DNA of 62,347 bases from Ilumatobacter sp. (GTDB lineage Bacteria > Actinomycetota > Acidimicrobiia > Acidimicrobiales > Ilumatobacteraceae), in contig JABDKP010000077.1 in the NCBI GenBank assembly GCA_013002175.1, positions 1-62,347 on the forward strand. The letters are read 5' to 3'. The notes under the pieces are model-generated. The model did no database searches, had not been told where the DNA came from, and saw only the letters and a program-made list of their open reading frames with translations. How positions within the stretch are numbered: position 1 is the stretch's first letter; every line of letters begins with the position of its first letter. Positions 32,517-41,170 of this stretch are shown in pieces. Made by a program: the position numbers and the translations under genes.

Positions 32517-34274
32517 ATGAACGACGACACAGCACACCCGCCCCGACGGTTCCGCCGCGCGACCCTGCGCGCGGTGGTCGCCGTGCTCGCCATCAGCGGC
32601 CCGGCGATCGACGTCCACGCCGGAGCGGAGGCCCCGATCGTCACGACCGTCCCGGCGACGGATCCGACGCCGACTCCGACGCCGCTCGCCACGACGACAC
32701 TCCCCACGACGACGCCGGTCGCGACGACCACGACGCCGCCGGTACCGGTCACCACCGCACCGACCACGACGATCATCCCGGCCACGACCACGACGACCAC
32801 GACCGTCCCGGCCACCACGACCACGACCACGACGACCGTCCCGACGGCCACGACGACGACCACCACCACCACGACGACCACGACGATCGCGCCGGCGCCG
32901 GTCAACGTCGTCTATCCGGGGCCGATCGCGGACATCCTCGCCACGATCCGCTACCTCGAGTCACGCGGTCGTTACCACTTGCCACCGAACCGCGGCAACG
33001 CTTCCGGCGCGTACCAGTTCATCGCGTCCACCTGGCAGAACTACGGCGGATACGCCCACGCCTACCTCGCGCCGCCCCACATCCAGGACGAGCGCGCGGC
33101 CGCCGATGTGGAGAAGTTCCTGAAGCAGTGGAACAACGACGTCTCGATGATCCCGGTGATGTGGTACTACCCGCGGGCCTCACGCCAGCCCGAGCTGATG
33201 GACGTCGTCCCGGTCCCGTCGGCGGGCAACGTGCTGACGATCCGCGAGTACCAGCAGCGTTGGCTCGGCGTGCTGTCGACGATCTCCGGCGACCCGGTAC
33301 CGGTCCTCTTGGCGGGAGGTGGCGCATCGGCCCACCTCGGTGTCGCGCCGACGCCCCTGTTGCGGGACGACGACCTCCCGAGCGTCACGTTCCCGGTACT
33401 CGGACCGTCGCGCCTCGCCGTCCCCGACTGCGAGGAGGCGACACTGTTGCGCGGCGACGGCGCCGAACAGATCTCACGTGCCGAGCTCGACGCGGCGGGC
33501 CTGTGCGCCGACGCTCCACCGAGCATCGTCTTCGGCGTGAAGCTGCAACCGATCATGGCCGCCGCCGATGGCGTCGTGACGAGCGTGCGCGACGAACCGG
33601 GCGCGACGATCTCCGTCACGATCACGGACGCCACCGGCCGCAGCTTCATCTACTCCGGGTTCAACGACGACTCGCCGGGCACCTCCGATGGTGCTGCGCC
33701 CGAGCATCTCCGCCTGACCTCGCTCGCCACGGTCGGCCAAGCGGTCTTCGCCGGCCAGATCATCGGGTTCATGGGCGACACCGACCCGCTCCCGCTCGGC
33801 ATCCGTACCGAGGTCCCGACCGACGCGACGGTCGTGATCGACGCCGCTGCAACCGCGCCCCATCTGCGCCTCGAGATCGTCGACCTCGACGGCACCCCGA
33901 TCGAGGCGTTCGGCCCCGTGCTCGACGCCCAGTGGACCTCGACGTGCCGTGTGGCGATCGGGCCCTGGTCGGTACCCCCGCGTGACGCGTCCGCCGAGCC
34001 GGCAACGATCGAGACGACCGACGACGACCGCACGATCGACTCCGAGTGGAACATCACGCCGACCGGACAGGTCACGGCCAGCGGCTGGGCGGCGATGATC
34101 AACCCGCACGAAACCTGCGACTGGACGCCGTCGATCGCATTCGGGCCCGGCGGTGGCGGATCGGCCGAGCTGCCGGAGCGCTGGGCGACACCGCCCGATC
34201 TGGCGACCGAGGTGTGGCTCGCGCTGGCACTCGCCGAGGACGGCGCGACGCCCTTGCCGCTGATCCGGCGCTGA
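32517..34274 (+). CDS. Exported transglycosylase-like protein with Thr-rich linker
   Basis: A 585-residue secreted cell-wall protein. A signal peptide (about 12-36) precedes a Thr/Pro linker of about 85 residues (43-128). A lysozyme-like transglycosylase domain follows, with catalytic Glu148 in YLESRGRYHLPPNRGNASGAYQFI and STWQNYGGY. A later beta domain (about 340-480, VKLQPIMAAADGVVTSVRD and HLRLEIVDLDG) looks like an M23/biotinyl-lipoyl fold, but the paired metal-binding His motifs of active M23 peptidases are not both visible, so it is likely a degenerate binding module. The protein should cut or bind peptidoglycan. Confidence 0.82.
   Translation: MNDDTAHPPRRFRRATLRAVVAVLAISGPAIDVHAGAEAPIVTTVPATDPTPTPTPLATTTLPTTTPVATTTTPPVPVTTAPTTTIIPATTTTTTTVPATTTTTTTTVPTATTTTTTTTTTTTIAPAPVNVVYPGPIADILATIRYLESRGRYHLPPNRGNASGAYQFIASTWQNYGGYAHAYLAPPHIQDERAAADVEKFLKQWNNDVSMIPVMWYYPRASRQPELMDVVPVPSAGNVLTIREYQQRWLGVLSTISGDPVPVLLAGGGASAHLGVAPTPLLRDDDLPSVTFPVLGPSRLAVPDCEEATLLRGDGAEQISRAELDAAGLCADAPPSIVFGVKLQPIMAAADGVVTSVRDEPGATISVTITDATGRSFIYSGFNDDSPGTSDGAAPEHLRLTSLATVGQAVFAGQIIGFMGDTDPLPLGIRTEVPTDATVVIDAAATAPHLRLEIVDLDGTPIEAFGPVLDAQWTSTCRVAIGPWSVPPRDASAEPATIETTDDDRTIDSEWNITPTGQVTASGWAAMINPHETCDWTPSIAFGPGGGGSAELPERWATPPDLATEVWLALALAEDGATPLPLIRR
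32640..32890 (+). repeat. Low-complexity ACC/ACG codon tract
   Basis: About 250 bases made mostly of Thr codons ACG and ACC, encoding the Thr-rich linker of the transglycosylase-like protein. The opposite strand reads as a poly-Val frame, which is an artefact. Such tracts change length by slippage and recombination. Confidence 0.85.
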
Positions 34275-34282
34275 TCCGCAGG

Positions 34283-35257
34283 TCAGCTCGCGACGCGCCG
34301 GGCAGTCTCGATCAGGTTGATCTCGTACAGCACCTCGTCGAGGGCATCGGCCGCGCTGAGCGCCGAGAACCGCTGGGGATGCTCGGGCGTGCAGCACGAC
34401 GGCACCGGCGCCAGCACGGTCCACGGGCGGGGGTGGCAGAACTGCACGACGCTGTAGCGCTCGCCGGTGAAACCCGGTGCCGCGACCACGCGGTGCCAAC
34501 CGATCGGAATGATGCCGTTGGTCAGCCGCTCCAGCATGATCCCGGTGTTGATGATGACGCCGTTGTCGGGCGCCACCGCGTCGACCCACTCGTCGTTGAC
34601 CTTCACCTGGAGGCCGGGCGCGGTCGCCCGCGGCAGGGCGGTGATCAGGTTGATGTCGCCATGCTCGGCGGCCCAGACATGACCCTCGTCCGGCAGTTCG
34701 CCCATCGACGGGTAGCGGATCGCGCGGGTCAGTGTCGGCCCCTCGGAGACCATGTCGTCGAAGAACGTCTCGTGACACCCGATGCCCTCGGCGATGATGT
34801 GCAGGAAGCGCCGCTGGAGGTCCGCGATCGAATCGTGGAAGCGGTACAGCACGTCGCTGATCCCGGGGACGACGTCGTCGGGAAGCACCTGGTCGGGATA
34901 CGAGTGCGGGAACGTCCGCTTCAGGGGGTGGCCCGGGTCGATGTCGCGCGACCAGTTGAGCATTTCCTTCCAGTCGGGTTTGTCGCTGGATGCCGCCGTC
35001 TCGACGAGCAGCCCGGTGTACCCGGTCTGGCCGCTGGCGCCGGGCACCGTGCTGCGCTGCTTCTCCTCGGGGGTGCGCTCGAAGAACTCGCGCAGCATGC
35101 CGTACGCGGTGTCGAGCAGGTCCTCGGAGAGATCGTGGCTGGTGTACACGAACCCGGTGGCGAGGCTGCGGATGACGCCGTCGACGACGGCGCGCCGCTG
35201 ATCGGCTGAGCCGTTTTCGAAGGCGAGGAGATCGACGTCGAGGATCTGATCGTTCAT
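34283..35257 (-). CDS. 2-oxoglutarate/Fe(II) dioxygenase, isopenicillin-N-synthase-like
   Basis: A 324-residue non-heme iron oxygenase. The facial triad is His199 and Asp201 (AEHGDINLIT) and His255 (GWHRVV); Arg267 and Ser269 (ERYSVV) bind the 2-oxoglutarate carboxylate. The N-terminal part (GFVYTSHDLSEDLLDTAYGMLREFF) is the usual DIOX_N region. The substrate is unknown; relatives act on small acids and secondary metabolites. TATCAT (35270-35265, minus strand) ends 7 bases before the ATG. Confidence 0.9.
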   Translation of the reverse strand: MNDQILDVDLLAFENGSADQRRAVVDGVIRSLATGFVYTSHDLSEDLLDTAYGMLREFFERTPEEKQRSTVPGASGQTGYTGLLVETAASSDKPDWKEMLNWSRDIDPGHPLKRTFPHSYPDQVLPDDVVPGISDVLYRFHDSIADLQRRFLHIIAEGIGCHETFFDDMVSEGPTLTRAIRYPSMGELPDEGHVWAAEHGDINLITALPRATAPGLQVKVNDEWVDAVAPDNGVIINTGIMLERLTNGIIPIGWHRVVAAPGFTGERYSVVQFCHPRPWTVLAPVPSCCTPEHPQRFSALSAADALDEVLYEINLIETARRVAS

Positions 35258-35264
35258 CGTCGAG

Positions 35265-35270
35265 ATGATA
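35265..35270 (-). promoter_or_regulatory. -10 element TATCAT of the 2OG dioxygenase gene
   Basis: TATCAT ends 7 bases before the ATG at 35257, matching the leaderless spacing used across the window. Confidence 0.5.
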
Positions 35271-35302
35271 ACTGCGACCCCGGATGGCGCGGCCGGGAGC
35301 CC

Positions 35303-36298
35303 TCAGCCGGGAACACCACCGGGCGCGAACAGCGCGGGCCACCCACCGGTGTGGATGAACACGACATCGTCGCCGTGACCGAAGCGGCCCTCCGCGGCGA
35401 GGCCGAGGACCCCGGACAGCCCCTTGCCCGAGTACGTGCGGTCGAGCAGCCACCCACCCTGCTCCGCAGCCCACCGCACCGCAGCGTCGCCCGCAACGGT
35501 CGGGATCGCGTAGTCCTCACCGATCCACCGCGTGTCGACCTCGACGTCGTCCGGGTCGATGCGCGTGTCGTGCAGCTCCATCAGGTCGAGCACGGCGTTG
35601 CCCAGTTCGACGACGTCGGGCAGCCCGGCATTGACCCCCTTCGCGACGCCGATCGCGAGGACGTCGGGCACCGCAGACCCCAGCGCCGCGAGCGCCGCGC
35701 GCCCGGCGAGCAGGCCGGCATGCGACCCCCCGCTCGACGACGTGACCACGACCGCACGCGGTTCGATCCGCCGCTCCGCGCACTGTTCGAGCAGCTCGAC
35801 GAAGCCCAGTGCGTAGCCGACGGCACCGATCGCGGTACTGCCACCGATCGGCATCGAATACGGCGCCAATCCGTCAGCGTGCAGTTCGGCGGTCAGCGCC
35901 TCACGGGCGATCTCGAGTTCGCCCCAGTGACTCTCGGCGGCGCCGGTGAAGTGCAGTTGAGCACCGAACAGCTGCGACAGGAGCTGGTTGCCGTGCGCGA
36001 CCGGCGGTTCGTCACCGGAAAGGACCAGGTGCACCTCGAGGCCGAGCGCCGCACCGGCAGCCGCTGTCATCCGGCAGTGGTTCGATTGCGCCGCGCCGAC
36101 CGTGACGAGCGCCCGCGAACCGCGCGCGACCGCATCCCCACACAGGAACTCGAGCTTGCGGGCCTTGTTGCCACCGCCGCCGAGGCCGGTCAGGTCGTCG
36201 CGCTTGATCCACAGCTGCGCGCCGGCTCCGATGACGGGACCCGGCTCGAGGGCCGTCGGTGTCGCCGCCAGCCGCGTCCGTTCGAGGTGGTCGAACAT
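35303..36298 (-). CDS. D-cysteine desulfhydrase/ACC deaminase-family PLP enzyme
   Basis: A 331-residue fold-type II PLP enzyme. The lysine that binds PLP is Lys45 in GGGGNKARKLE, followed by VTVGAAQSNHCRMTAAAGAALGL and the glycine-rich SSSGGSHAGL. The family splits into D-cysteine desulfhydrases and 1-aminocyclopropane-1-carboxylate deaminases, and these cannot be told apart here with certainty. ATG 36298 is preferred over an ATG three codons earlier because TAGCAT (36311-36306) ends 7 bases before it and overlaps the earlier codon. Confidence 0.87.
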   Translation of the reverse strand: MFDHLERTRLAATPTALEPGPVIGAGAQLWIKRDDLTGLGGGGNKARKLEFLCGDAVARGSRALVTVGAAQSNHCRMTAAAGAALGLEVHLVLSGDEPPVAHGNQLLSQLFGAQLHFTGAAESHWGELEIAREALTAELHADGLAPYSMPIGGSTAIGAVGYALGFVELLEQCAERRIEPRAVVVTSSSGGSHAGLLAGRAALAALGSAVPDVLAIGVAKGVNAGLPDVVELGNAVLDLMELHDTRIDPDDVEVDTRWIGEDYAIPTVAGDAAVRWAAEQGGWLLDRTYSGKGLSGVLGLAAEGRFGHGDDVVFIHTGGWPALFAPGGVPG

Positions 36299-36305
36299 GG
36301 TTCGC

Positions 36306-36311
36306 ATGCTA
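36306..36311 (-). promoter_or_regulatory. -10 element TAGCAT in the desulfhydrase/ung divergent gap
   Basis: TAGCAT ends 7 bases before the desulfhydrase ATG at 36298. The gap to the divergent ung ATG is only 25 bases, so the two promoters must overlap. TATGCA at 36310-36315 may serve the other direction. Confidence 0.5.
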
Positions 36312-36323
36312 TGCACACATGTG

Positions 36324-37022
36324 ATGAGGACGGATTGGAATCCGCTGCTGCGAGCCGAATTCGACAAGCCCTACTGGTCCGAGCTCCAGGCCTTCGTCGC
36401 CGACGAACGACAGCGCCATGCCGTGTACCCGCCGCGCGAACAGGTCTTCGCCGCGCTCCACCTGACGTCGTTCGCCGCGACGTCGGTGATGGTCCTCGGA
36501 CAGGATCCGTACCACGGGCCCGGGCAGGCGCACGGGCTGTGCTTCTCGGTGCCGCGTGGCACCCGCATCCCACCGTCGCTGCGCAACATCCACCAGGAGC
36601 TCCACGACGACCTCGGGCTCCCGATCCCGGATCACGGCAACCTCGAGCCGTGGGCCAGGCAGGGCGTGCTCCTGCTCAACACGACGCTCACCGTGCGCGC
36701 CGGCCAGGCGGGCTCCCACCAGCAGCGTGGTTGGGAGACGTTCACCGACGAGGTGATCCGCACCGTCGACGCCAGGGCGGAGCCGGTCGTCTTCATCCTG
36801 TGGGGCAACGCGGCGCGCCGCAAGACGGAGTTGATCGACACGTCGCGACACACGGTGATCGAGTCGCCGCACCCCTCCCCGTTCAGCGCCCGCAACGGGT
36901 TCTTCGGCAGCCGACCGTTCAGCCGCGCCAACGACGCACTGCTCGCAGCCGGCCGGCCGGCGGTCGACTGGGACCTCACCGGTGCGGCAGACAACACCGT
37001 CGTCGGTCAGGATGGACGCTGA
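36324..37022 (+). CDS. ung: Uracil-DNA glycosylase (family 1)
   Basis: A 232-residue base-excision repair enzyme that removes uracil from DNA. The water-activating loop is GQDPYHGPGQAHG with Asp61, the uracil pocket has LLLNTTLTV, and the minor-groove loop is HPSPFSA with His183. All catalytic parts are present and the length is normal. The ATG at 36324 lies 25 bases from the divergent desulfhydrase start. The stop shares one base with the next ATG (TGATG). Confidence 0.95.
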   Translation: MRTDWNPLLRAEFDKPYWSELQAFVADERQRHAVYPPREQVFAALHLTSFAATSVMVLGQDPYHGPGQAHGLCFSVPRGTRIPPSLRNIHQELHDDLGLPIPDHGNLEPWARQGVLLLNTTLTVRAGQAGSHQQRGWETFTDEVIRTVDARAEPVVFILWGNAARRKTELIDTSRHTVIESPHPSPFSARNGFFGSRPFSRANDALLAAGRPAVDWDLTGAADNTVVGQDGR

Positions 37023-37921
37023 TGGCATGGACCACCGGTTCCCGAGTGATGAAGCTGCGGGCCCGATACCGCTCCGTCGACATCATCGTCGAGACGCTCG
37101 ACGGCTGGCGGCGTCACATGTCGGGTCGGAACGCATCCCTGCTGGCGTTCTTCACATTCCTGTCGATCTTCCCGCTGATGCTCGCCGCGACGACGATCCT
37201 CGGGCTGGTGCTCCAGGACGACCCGGAACTCCAGCGCCGGATCGTGAACGGCGCGGTCTCCGAGATCCCCGTGCTCGGCAGCCAGCTGCGCGAGGACGCC
37301 GGGTCGCTCAACGGGTCGGTCTGGGTGCTGGTCGGCGGGCTCCTCGGCGCCCTCTGGTCGTCGACGAAGGCGTTCGTCGGCCTCCAGGGGGCCCTCGACG
37401 ACGTCTGGGAGGTCCCGATCGACGATCGGGCCGGGATGCCGGTGCAGCGCGGCCGCGCGATCGTCGGCATCCTCATCCTCGGCCTCGCCCAGATCGGCAA
37501 CATCGTGATCGCCGCGGCCGTCGATGCCACCGGCCTGCCAGGGATCAGCCAGTTCCTGATCGCGTTGCCCACCGTCTTGCTGAACATCGTCGTGCTCGCG
37601 GCGATGTTCCGCTTCCTCACGTCGGCGGAGCCCACCTGGGGCGATGTCTGGCCCGGCTCGATCGTCGCCGGCATCGCATTCTCGATTCTCCAGCAGTTCG
37701 GTCCGCGCATCGTCGACCGGATCACCGAGAACGCCAGCGACACGTACGGCACGTTCGCAGTCGTGCTCGGGCTGGTCACCTGGCTCAGCCTGATCGCGAT
37801 CTCGGCGCTGATGGCAGCCGAGTTGAACGCCGCGCTCGTCCGCCGGCGAGACGGCGTGACACCGGCGTTGGGCGACGACTTCGACCTGCCGGTCCGGCCG
37901 GTCAGTCAGCCAGCGTCGTGA
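37022..37921 (+). CDS. YihY/BrkB-family membrane protein
   Basis: A 299-residue inner-membrane protein with about six hydrophobic segments. NASLLAFFTFLSIFPLMLAATTILG and YGTFAVVLGLVTWLSLIAISALMAAELNAAL are the two family blocks. YihY proteins were once annotated as RNase BN and their role is still unclear. It is translationally coupled to ung and overlaps the convergent hydrolase-OsmC gene by 20 bases. Confidence 0.88.
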   Translation: MAWTTGSRVMKLRARYRSVDIIVETLDGWRRHMSGRNASLLAFFTFLSIFPLMLAATTILGLVLQDDPELQRRIVNGAVSEIPVLGSQLREDAGSLNGSVWVLVGGLLGALWSSTKAFVGLQGALDDVWEVPIDDRAGMPVQRGRAIVGILILGLAQIGNIVIAAAVDATGLPGISQFLIALPTVLLNIVVLAAMFRFLTSAEPTWGDVWPGSIVAGIAFSILQQFGPRIVDRITENASDTYGTFAVVLGLVTWLSLIAISALMAAELNAALVRRRDGVTPALGDDFDLPVRPVSQPAS

Positions 37922-39146
37922 CGATCACGCTCGCGGATTCCAGCGTGCGATGGACCGGACACCGGTCTGCGATCGCCAGCAGCTTGCTGCGGTCCTCGTC
38001 GGTGAGCTGATCGCCGTCGATCGTCAGGACCCGCTCGAAGCGGTCGATCATCCCGGCTCGTCCGGCGAGATGTTCGTGCTCGGCGCACTCGGCGCAGTCG
38101 TCGGCATGGACCTTGCCGTGGCTCACCTCGACCGTGACACGGTCGAGCGGCAGGTTCTTGCGTTCGGCGTACATCCGCAAGGTCATCGAGGTGCACGCCC
38201 CGAGCGCCGCCCCGAGGAAATCGTAGGGCGCCGGTCCGGCGTCGAATCCGCCGATCGACTCGGGCTCGTCCGCGAGCAGCCGGTGGGACCCGACGACGAC
38301 ATGGTTCAGGAACGGGCCCTGGGTCGTCTCGGCGACGACCACGGGGGCGGTGGCGCGTGGCGGTTCGAGCGCAGCGCTCTCGTCGACGACGTAGCGCGTC
38401 GCGAATGCCGCGATCATCGACGCCGCGAACGCCGCGTCGGTCGGGTCGCTGAGGAGGTGGTCGGCGCCGTCGAGCGAAACGAAGCTCTTCGGGTGTTTCG
38501 CCGCGAGGTAGATGTCGGATGCATTCTGGATGCCGACCGTGTTGTCGACCGGCGAGTGCAACACCATCAGTGCCGCCGGTAGCGCGGCGACCCGGTCGGT
38601 GACGACGTGGTTGCGCAAGTCGTCGAGGAACTGCTTGCGGATCGTGAAGGTCCGTCCGGCGAGCTGGACCGCCGCCTCCCCCTCCGTCTGGATCTCGTCG
38701 AGCGCCGTCGAGAACACCCCCGTCACGTGCTCGGGGTCGGCGGGCGCACCGATCGTGGCGACGGCGCGGACCTCGGGGATCGCACCCGCGATCGCGAGGA
38801 CGGCTGCCCCGCCGAGCGAGTGGCCGATCAGCAACTGCGGCGCGGCGTGCGCCGTCCGCAGCCAGTCAGCGGCCGCGAGCACGTCCTCGGTGTTCGACGT
38901 GAAGTTGGTGTTGGCGAATTCGCCGTCGCTCTTGCCGAGGCCGGTGAAGTCGAACCGGAGCACGCCGTACCCCGCCTCGGTGAGCGCGGTCGCGATCCGC
39001 GACGCCGCCTTGATGTCCTTGCCACATGTGAAGCAGTGGGCGAACAGGGCGAGCGCCCTGGGCGGCCCCGGGGGCAGGTCGAGCCGGGCGGCCAGCTCGT
39101 CGCCGCTGCTGCCGGGAAAGGTGATCCGTTCGATGCGCGCTGCCAC
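37902..39146 (-). CDS. Alpha/beta hydrolase-OsmC fusion protein
   Basis: A 414-residue fusion. Residues 1-250 are an alpha/beta hydrolase with nucleophile Ser110 in IGHSLGG and oxyanion region AHCFTCGKD. Residues about 265-414 are an OsmC-like thiol peroxidase with the peroxidatic Cys318 in LGACTSMTL and the resolving Cys396 in ADRCPVHRTL. This domain order is known in several bacteria and links an esterase to removal of organic hydroperoxides. GTG 39146 follows TACGTT (39159-39154) by 7 bases. Confidence 0.92.
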   Translation of the reverse strand: MAARIERITFPGSSGDELAARLDLPPGPPRALALFAHCFTCGKDIKAASRIATALTEAGYGVLRFDFTGLGKSDGEFANTNFTSNTEDVLAAADWLRTAHAAPQLLIGHSLGGAAVLAIAGAIPEVRAVATIGAPADPEHVTGVFSTALDEIQTEGEAAVQLAGRTFTIRKQFLDDLRNHVVTDRVAALPAALMVLHSPVDNTVGIQNASDIYLAAKHPKSFVSLDGADHLLSDPTDAAFAASMIAAFATRYVVDESAALEPPRATAPVVVAETTQGPFLNHVVVGSHRLLADEPESIGGFDAGPAPYDFLGAALGACTSMTLRMYAERKNLPLDRVTVEVSHGKVHADDCAECAEHEHLAGRAGMIDRFERVLTIDGDQLTDEDRSKLLAIADRCPVHRTLESASVIVTTLAD

Positions 39147-39153
39147 CAGAACG

Positions 39154-39159
39154 AACGTA
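39154..39159 (-). promoter_or_regulatory. -10 element TACGTT of the hydrolase-OsmC gene
   Basis: TACGTT on the minus strand ends 7 bases before GTG 39146, consistent with a leaderless transcript. Confidence 0.5.
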
Positions 39160-39189
39160 CTCGCGCCCGGCCCCCGAAGTCATCGGCGC

Positions 39190-39195
39190 TACGAT
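39190..39195 (+). promoter_or_regulatory. -10 element TACGAT before the antiporter leader ORF
   Basis: TACGAT ends 8 bases before an ATG at 39204 that opens a seven-codon ORF. The antiporter ATG is 20 bases further on. Confidence 0.45.
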
Positions 39196-39203
39196 CTGGC
39201 GAG

Positions 39204-39227
39204 ATGGTCGAGAGGACTGACGCATGA
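39204..39227 (+). CDS. Seven-residue leader ORF overlapping the antiporter start
   Basis: ATG 39204 begins MVERTDA and stops at TGA 39225-39227, which overlaps the antiporter ATG (39224) as ATGA. The ORF includes GAGAGGA, which is also a ribosome binding site for the antiporter. The first ATG is at the expected 5' end of the mRNA. It may couple or dampen antiporter translation. Confidence 0.4.
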   Translation: MVERTDA

Positions 39228-41152
39228 GCGCCGCGCTTCTGGCCGCAGGCGAGTCGACCATCGGGCCGACGCTCGCGCTCATCGTCGGGGCGGGGATGGC
39301 GGCCCAGTGGCTCGCCTGGCGCACGCAGGTTCCATCGATCATCGCCTTGCTGTTGGCCGGGCTCGTGCTCGGCCCGGTGACCGGCGTGATCAATCCCGAC
39401 GACCTGCTCGGCGGCACGCTGTTCCCGCTCGTGTCGCTGTCGGTGGCCCTGATCCTCTTCGAGGGTGGGCTCGACCTCCCTCCGCGGGAGCTGCGCAACA
39501 CCGGCACGGTCGTCCGCCGGCTGATCTCGGTCGGTGCCGTGCTCACCTTCCTCGTCGCCTGGTATGCGTCGCGGGAGATCATCGGCATCTCGAACCAGTC
39601 GTCGATCGTGCTCGGCGCGGTGCTCGTCGTGACCGGCCCCACGGTCGTCGGGCCGTTGCTGCGGTTCGTACGGCCGTCGGGCACGACCGGGCCGATCCTG
39701 CGCGCGGAAGGCGTGCTGATCGACCCGATCGGGGCGACCGCCGCACTGCTCGCGTTCGAGCTCGTGCTCCTGGAGGACGCCAACGAGGCGATCCTCAAGG
39801 TCGGCGCCATCCTCGCGCTCACGGTGCTCGCCGGTGCGGGCATCGGCATCGCAGCCGCGTTCGTCTTGGACGAGGCACTGCGACGTTTCCTGATCCCCGA
39901 CCAGTTGACGGTGCCGGTCACATTCGCCTTCGTCGTCGCCACGTTCGTCGCGGCGAACGAGGTCCAGGAGGAGTCGGGCCTGCTGACGGTCACCGTGCTC
40001 GGCATGTACCTCGCCCGACGCGACAGCTCGACCATCCGCCATGTGCTCGACTTCAGCGAGAGCCTGCGCACCCTGTTGATCTCCGCGCTGTTCATCCTGC
40101 TTGCGGCGCGCATCGAGGCAGACGCGCTGCGCGAGGTGTTGCTGCCGACGCTGGCGTTCCTCGGGGTCCTGGTGTTCGTCGGACGCCCCCTCGCGGTGCT
40201 CGTCTCGACGGTGCGCACGTCGCTGAGCTGGCGCGAGCGATTGTTCCTCACGACGATGGCCCCGCGCGGGATCGTCGCCGCCGCGGTGTCGGCGATCTTC
40301 GCGATTCGGTTGGAGGAGAAGGACATCCCCGACGCCGACCAGATCGTCCCGATCGTGTTCCTCGTGATCATCGGCACGATCGTCGTCTACGGCTTCCTCG
40401 CCGGGCCGGCCGCGCGCGTCCTGGGGCTGGCCGAGGCGCAGGCCGACGGCGTGTTGATCGCGGGCGCGCACGCCACGTCGCGCGGGCTCGCCCTCCAACT
40501 GAAGGAGCACGGCATCAAGACGCTGCTCGTCGACACCGACCCCTACAACGTGACGCGGTCGATCTCGATCGGCCTCGGCGCCCGCCGGCTCAGCGTGCTC
40601 GCGGAGAACGCGGCACACGATCTCGATCTGCGCGGCATCGGCCGGCTGTTGGCGTTCACGTCCAACGACGAGGTCAACGCGCTCGCCACGGCGCGATTCG
40701 CGCGCGTCTTCGGGCGGCGAGAGGTTTTTCAGCTGTCACCCACGAAGCGGCGAACGGGAGACACGGCGGTGCCGGCGGAGTACCTCGGTCGCCAGATCGG
40801 CATCGACGGTCTCACGTATTCGACGATCGACGAGCGGGCCCGGCAGGGGTGGAAGGTGCGCAGTGCGGTCGTCGACGACACGATCCAGGCCGCGGTCGAC
40901 GACGACACGTTCATCCCGATGGTCCGCCTGATCGACGAGCGGATGGCGTTCCTGTGCCGCAACGACGCGTTGCCGGTCGATGGCGTCGTGATCGGCCTGG
41001 CGGCGCCGTCGTTGCAGCGCCAGCTCGACAACGACGAGCAGGCCGCCGCGGCGCATGCACGTGAAGTCGGCCCGAACGTCGAACCGGTCGACGCAGACGC
41101 CGCGCCGGAGGCCCGGCAGAGCGATCTCCAGTCGTCACCGGATCCCGCTTGA
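39224..41152 (+). CDS. CPA1-type sodium/proton antiporter with C-terminal NAD-binding domain
   Basis: A 642-residue membrane transporter. Residues about 10-400 carry 12-13 hydrophobic segments of the Na+/H+ exchanger family, including LILFEGGLDL and the paired-residue helix TVVGPLLRF. A TrkA-N/RCK-like domain starts at about 408 (GVLIAGAHATSRGLALQLKEHGIKTLLVDTDP) and may sense NAD(H) or nucleotides. A polar tail follows. It likely exports Na+ or K+ for pH and salt balance. Confidence 0.88.
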   Translation: MSAALLAAGESTIGPTLALIVGAGMAAQWLAWRTQVPSIIALLLAGLVLGPVTGVINPDDLLGGTLFPLVSLSVALILFEGGLDLPPRELRNTGTVVRRLISVGAVLTFLVAWYASREIIGISNQSSIVLGAVLVVTGPTVVGPLLRFVRPSGTTGPILRAEGVLIDPIGATAALLAFELVLLEDANEAILKVGAILALTVLAGAGIGIAAAFVLDEALRRFLIPDQLTVPVTFAFVVATFVAANEVQEESGLLTVTVLGMYLARRDSSTIRHVLDFSESLRTLLISALFILLAARIEADALREVLLPTLAFLGVLVFVGRPLAVLVSTVRTSLSWRERLFLTTMAPRGIVAAAVSAIFAIRLEEKDIPDADQIVPIVFLVIIGTIVVYGFLAGPAARVLGLAEAQADGVLIAGAHATSRGLALQLKEHGIKTLLVDTDPYNVTRSISIGLGARRLSVLAENAAHDLDLRGIGRLLAFTSNDEVNALATARFARVFGRREVFQLSPTKRRTGDTAVPAEYLGRQIGIDGLTYSTIDERARQGWKVRSAVVDDTIQAAVDDDTFIPMVRLIDERMAFLCRNDALPVDGVVIGLAAPSLQRQLDNDEQAAAAHAREVGPNVEPVDADAAPEARQSDLQSSPDPA

Positions 41153-41170
41153 CGACGAACGGTCGGACGA

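Noticed and set aside
31322-32905. Poly-valine protein on the minus strand
   Set aside because: Antisense reading of the Thr-codon tract of the transglycosylase-like gene.
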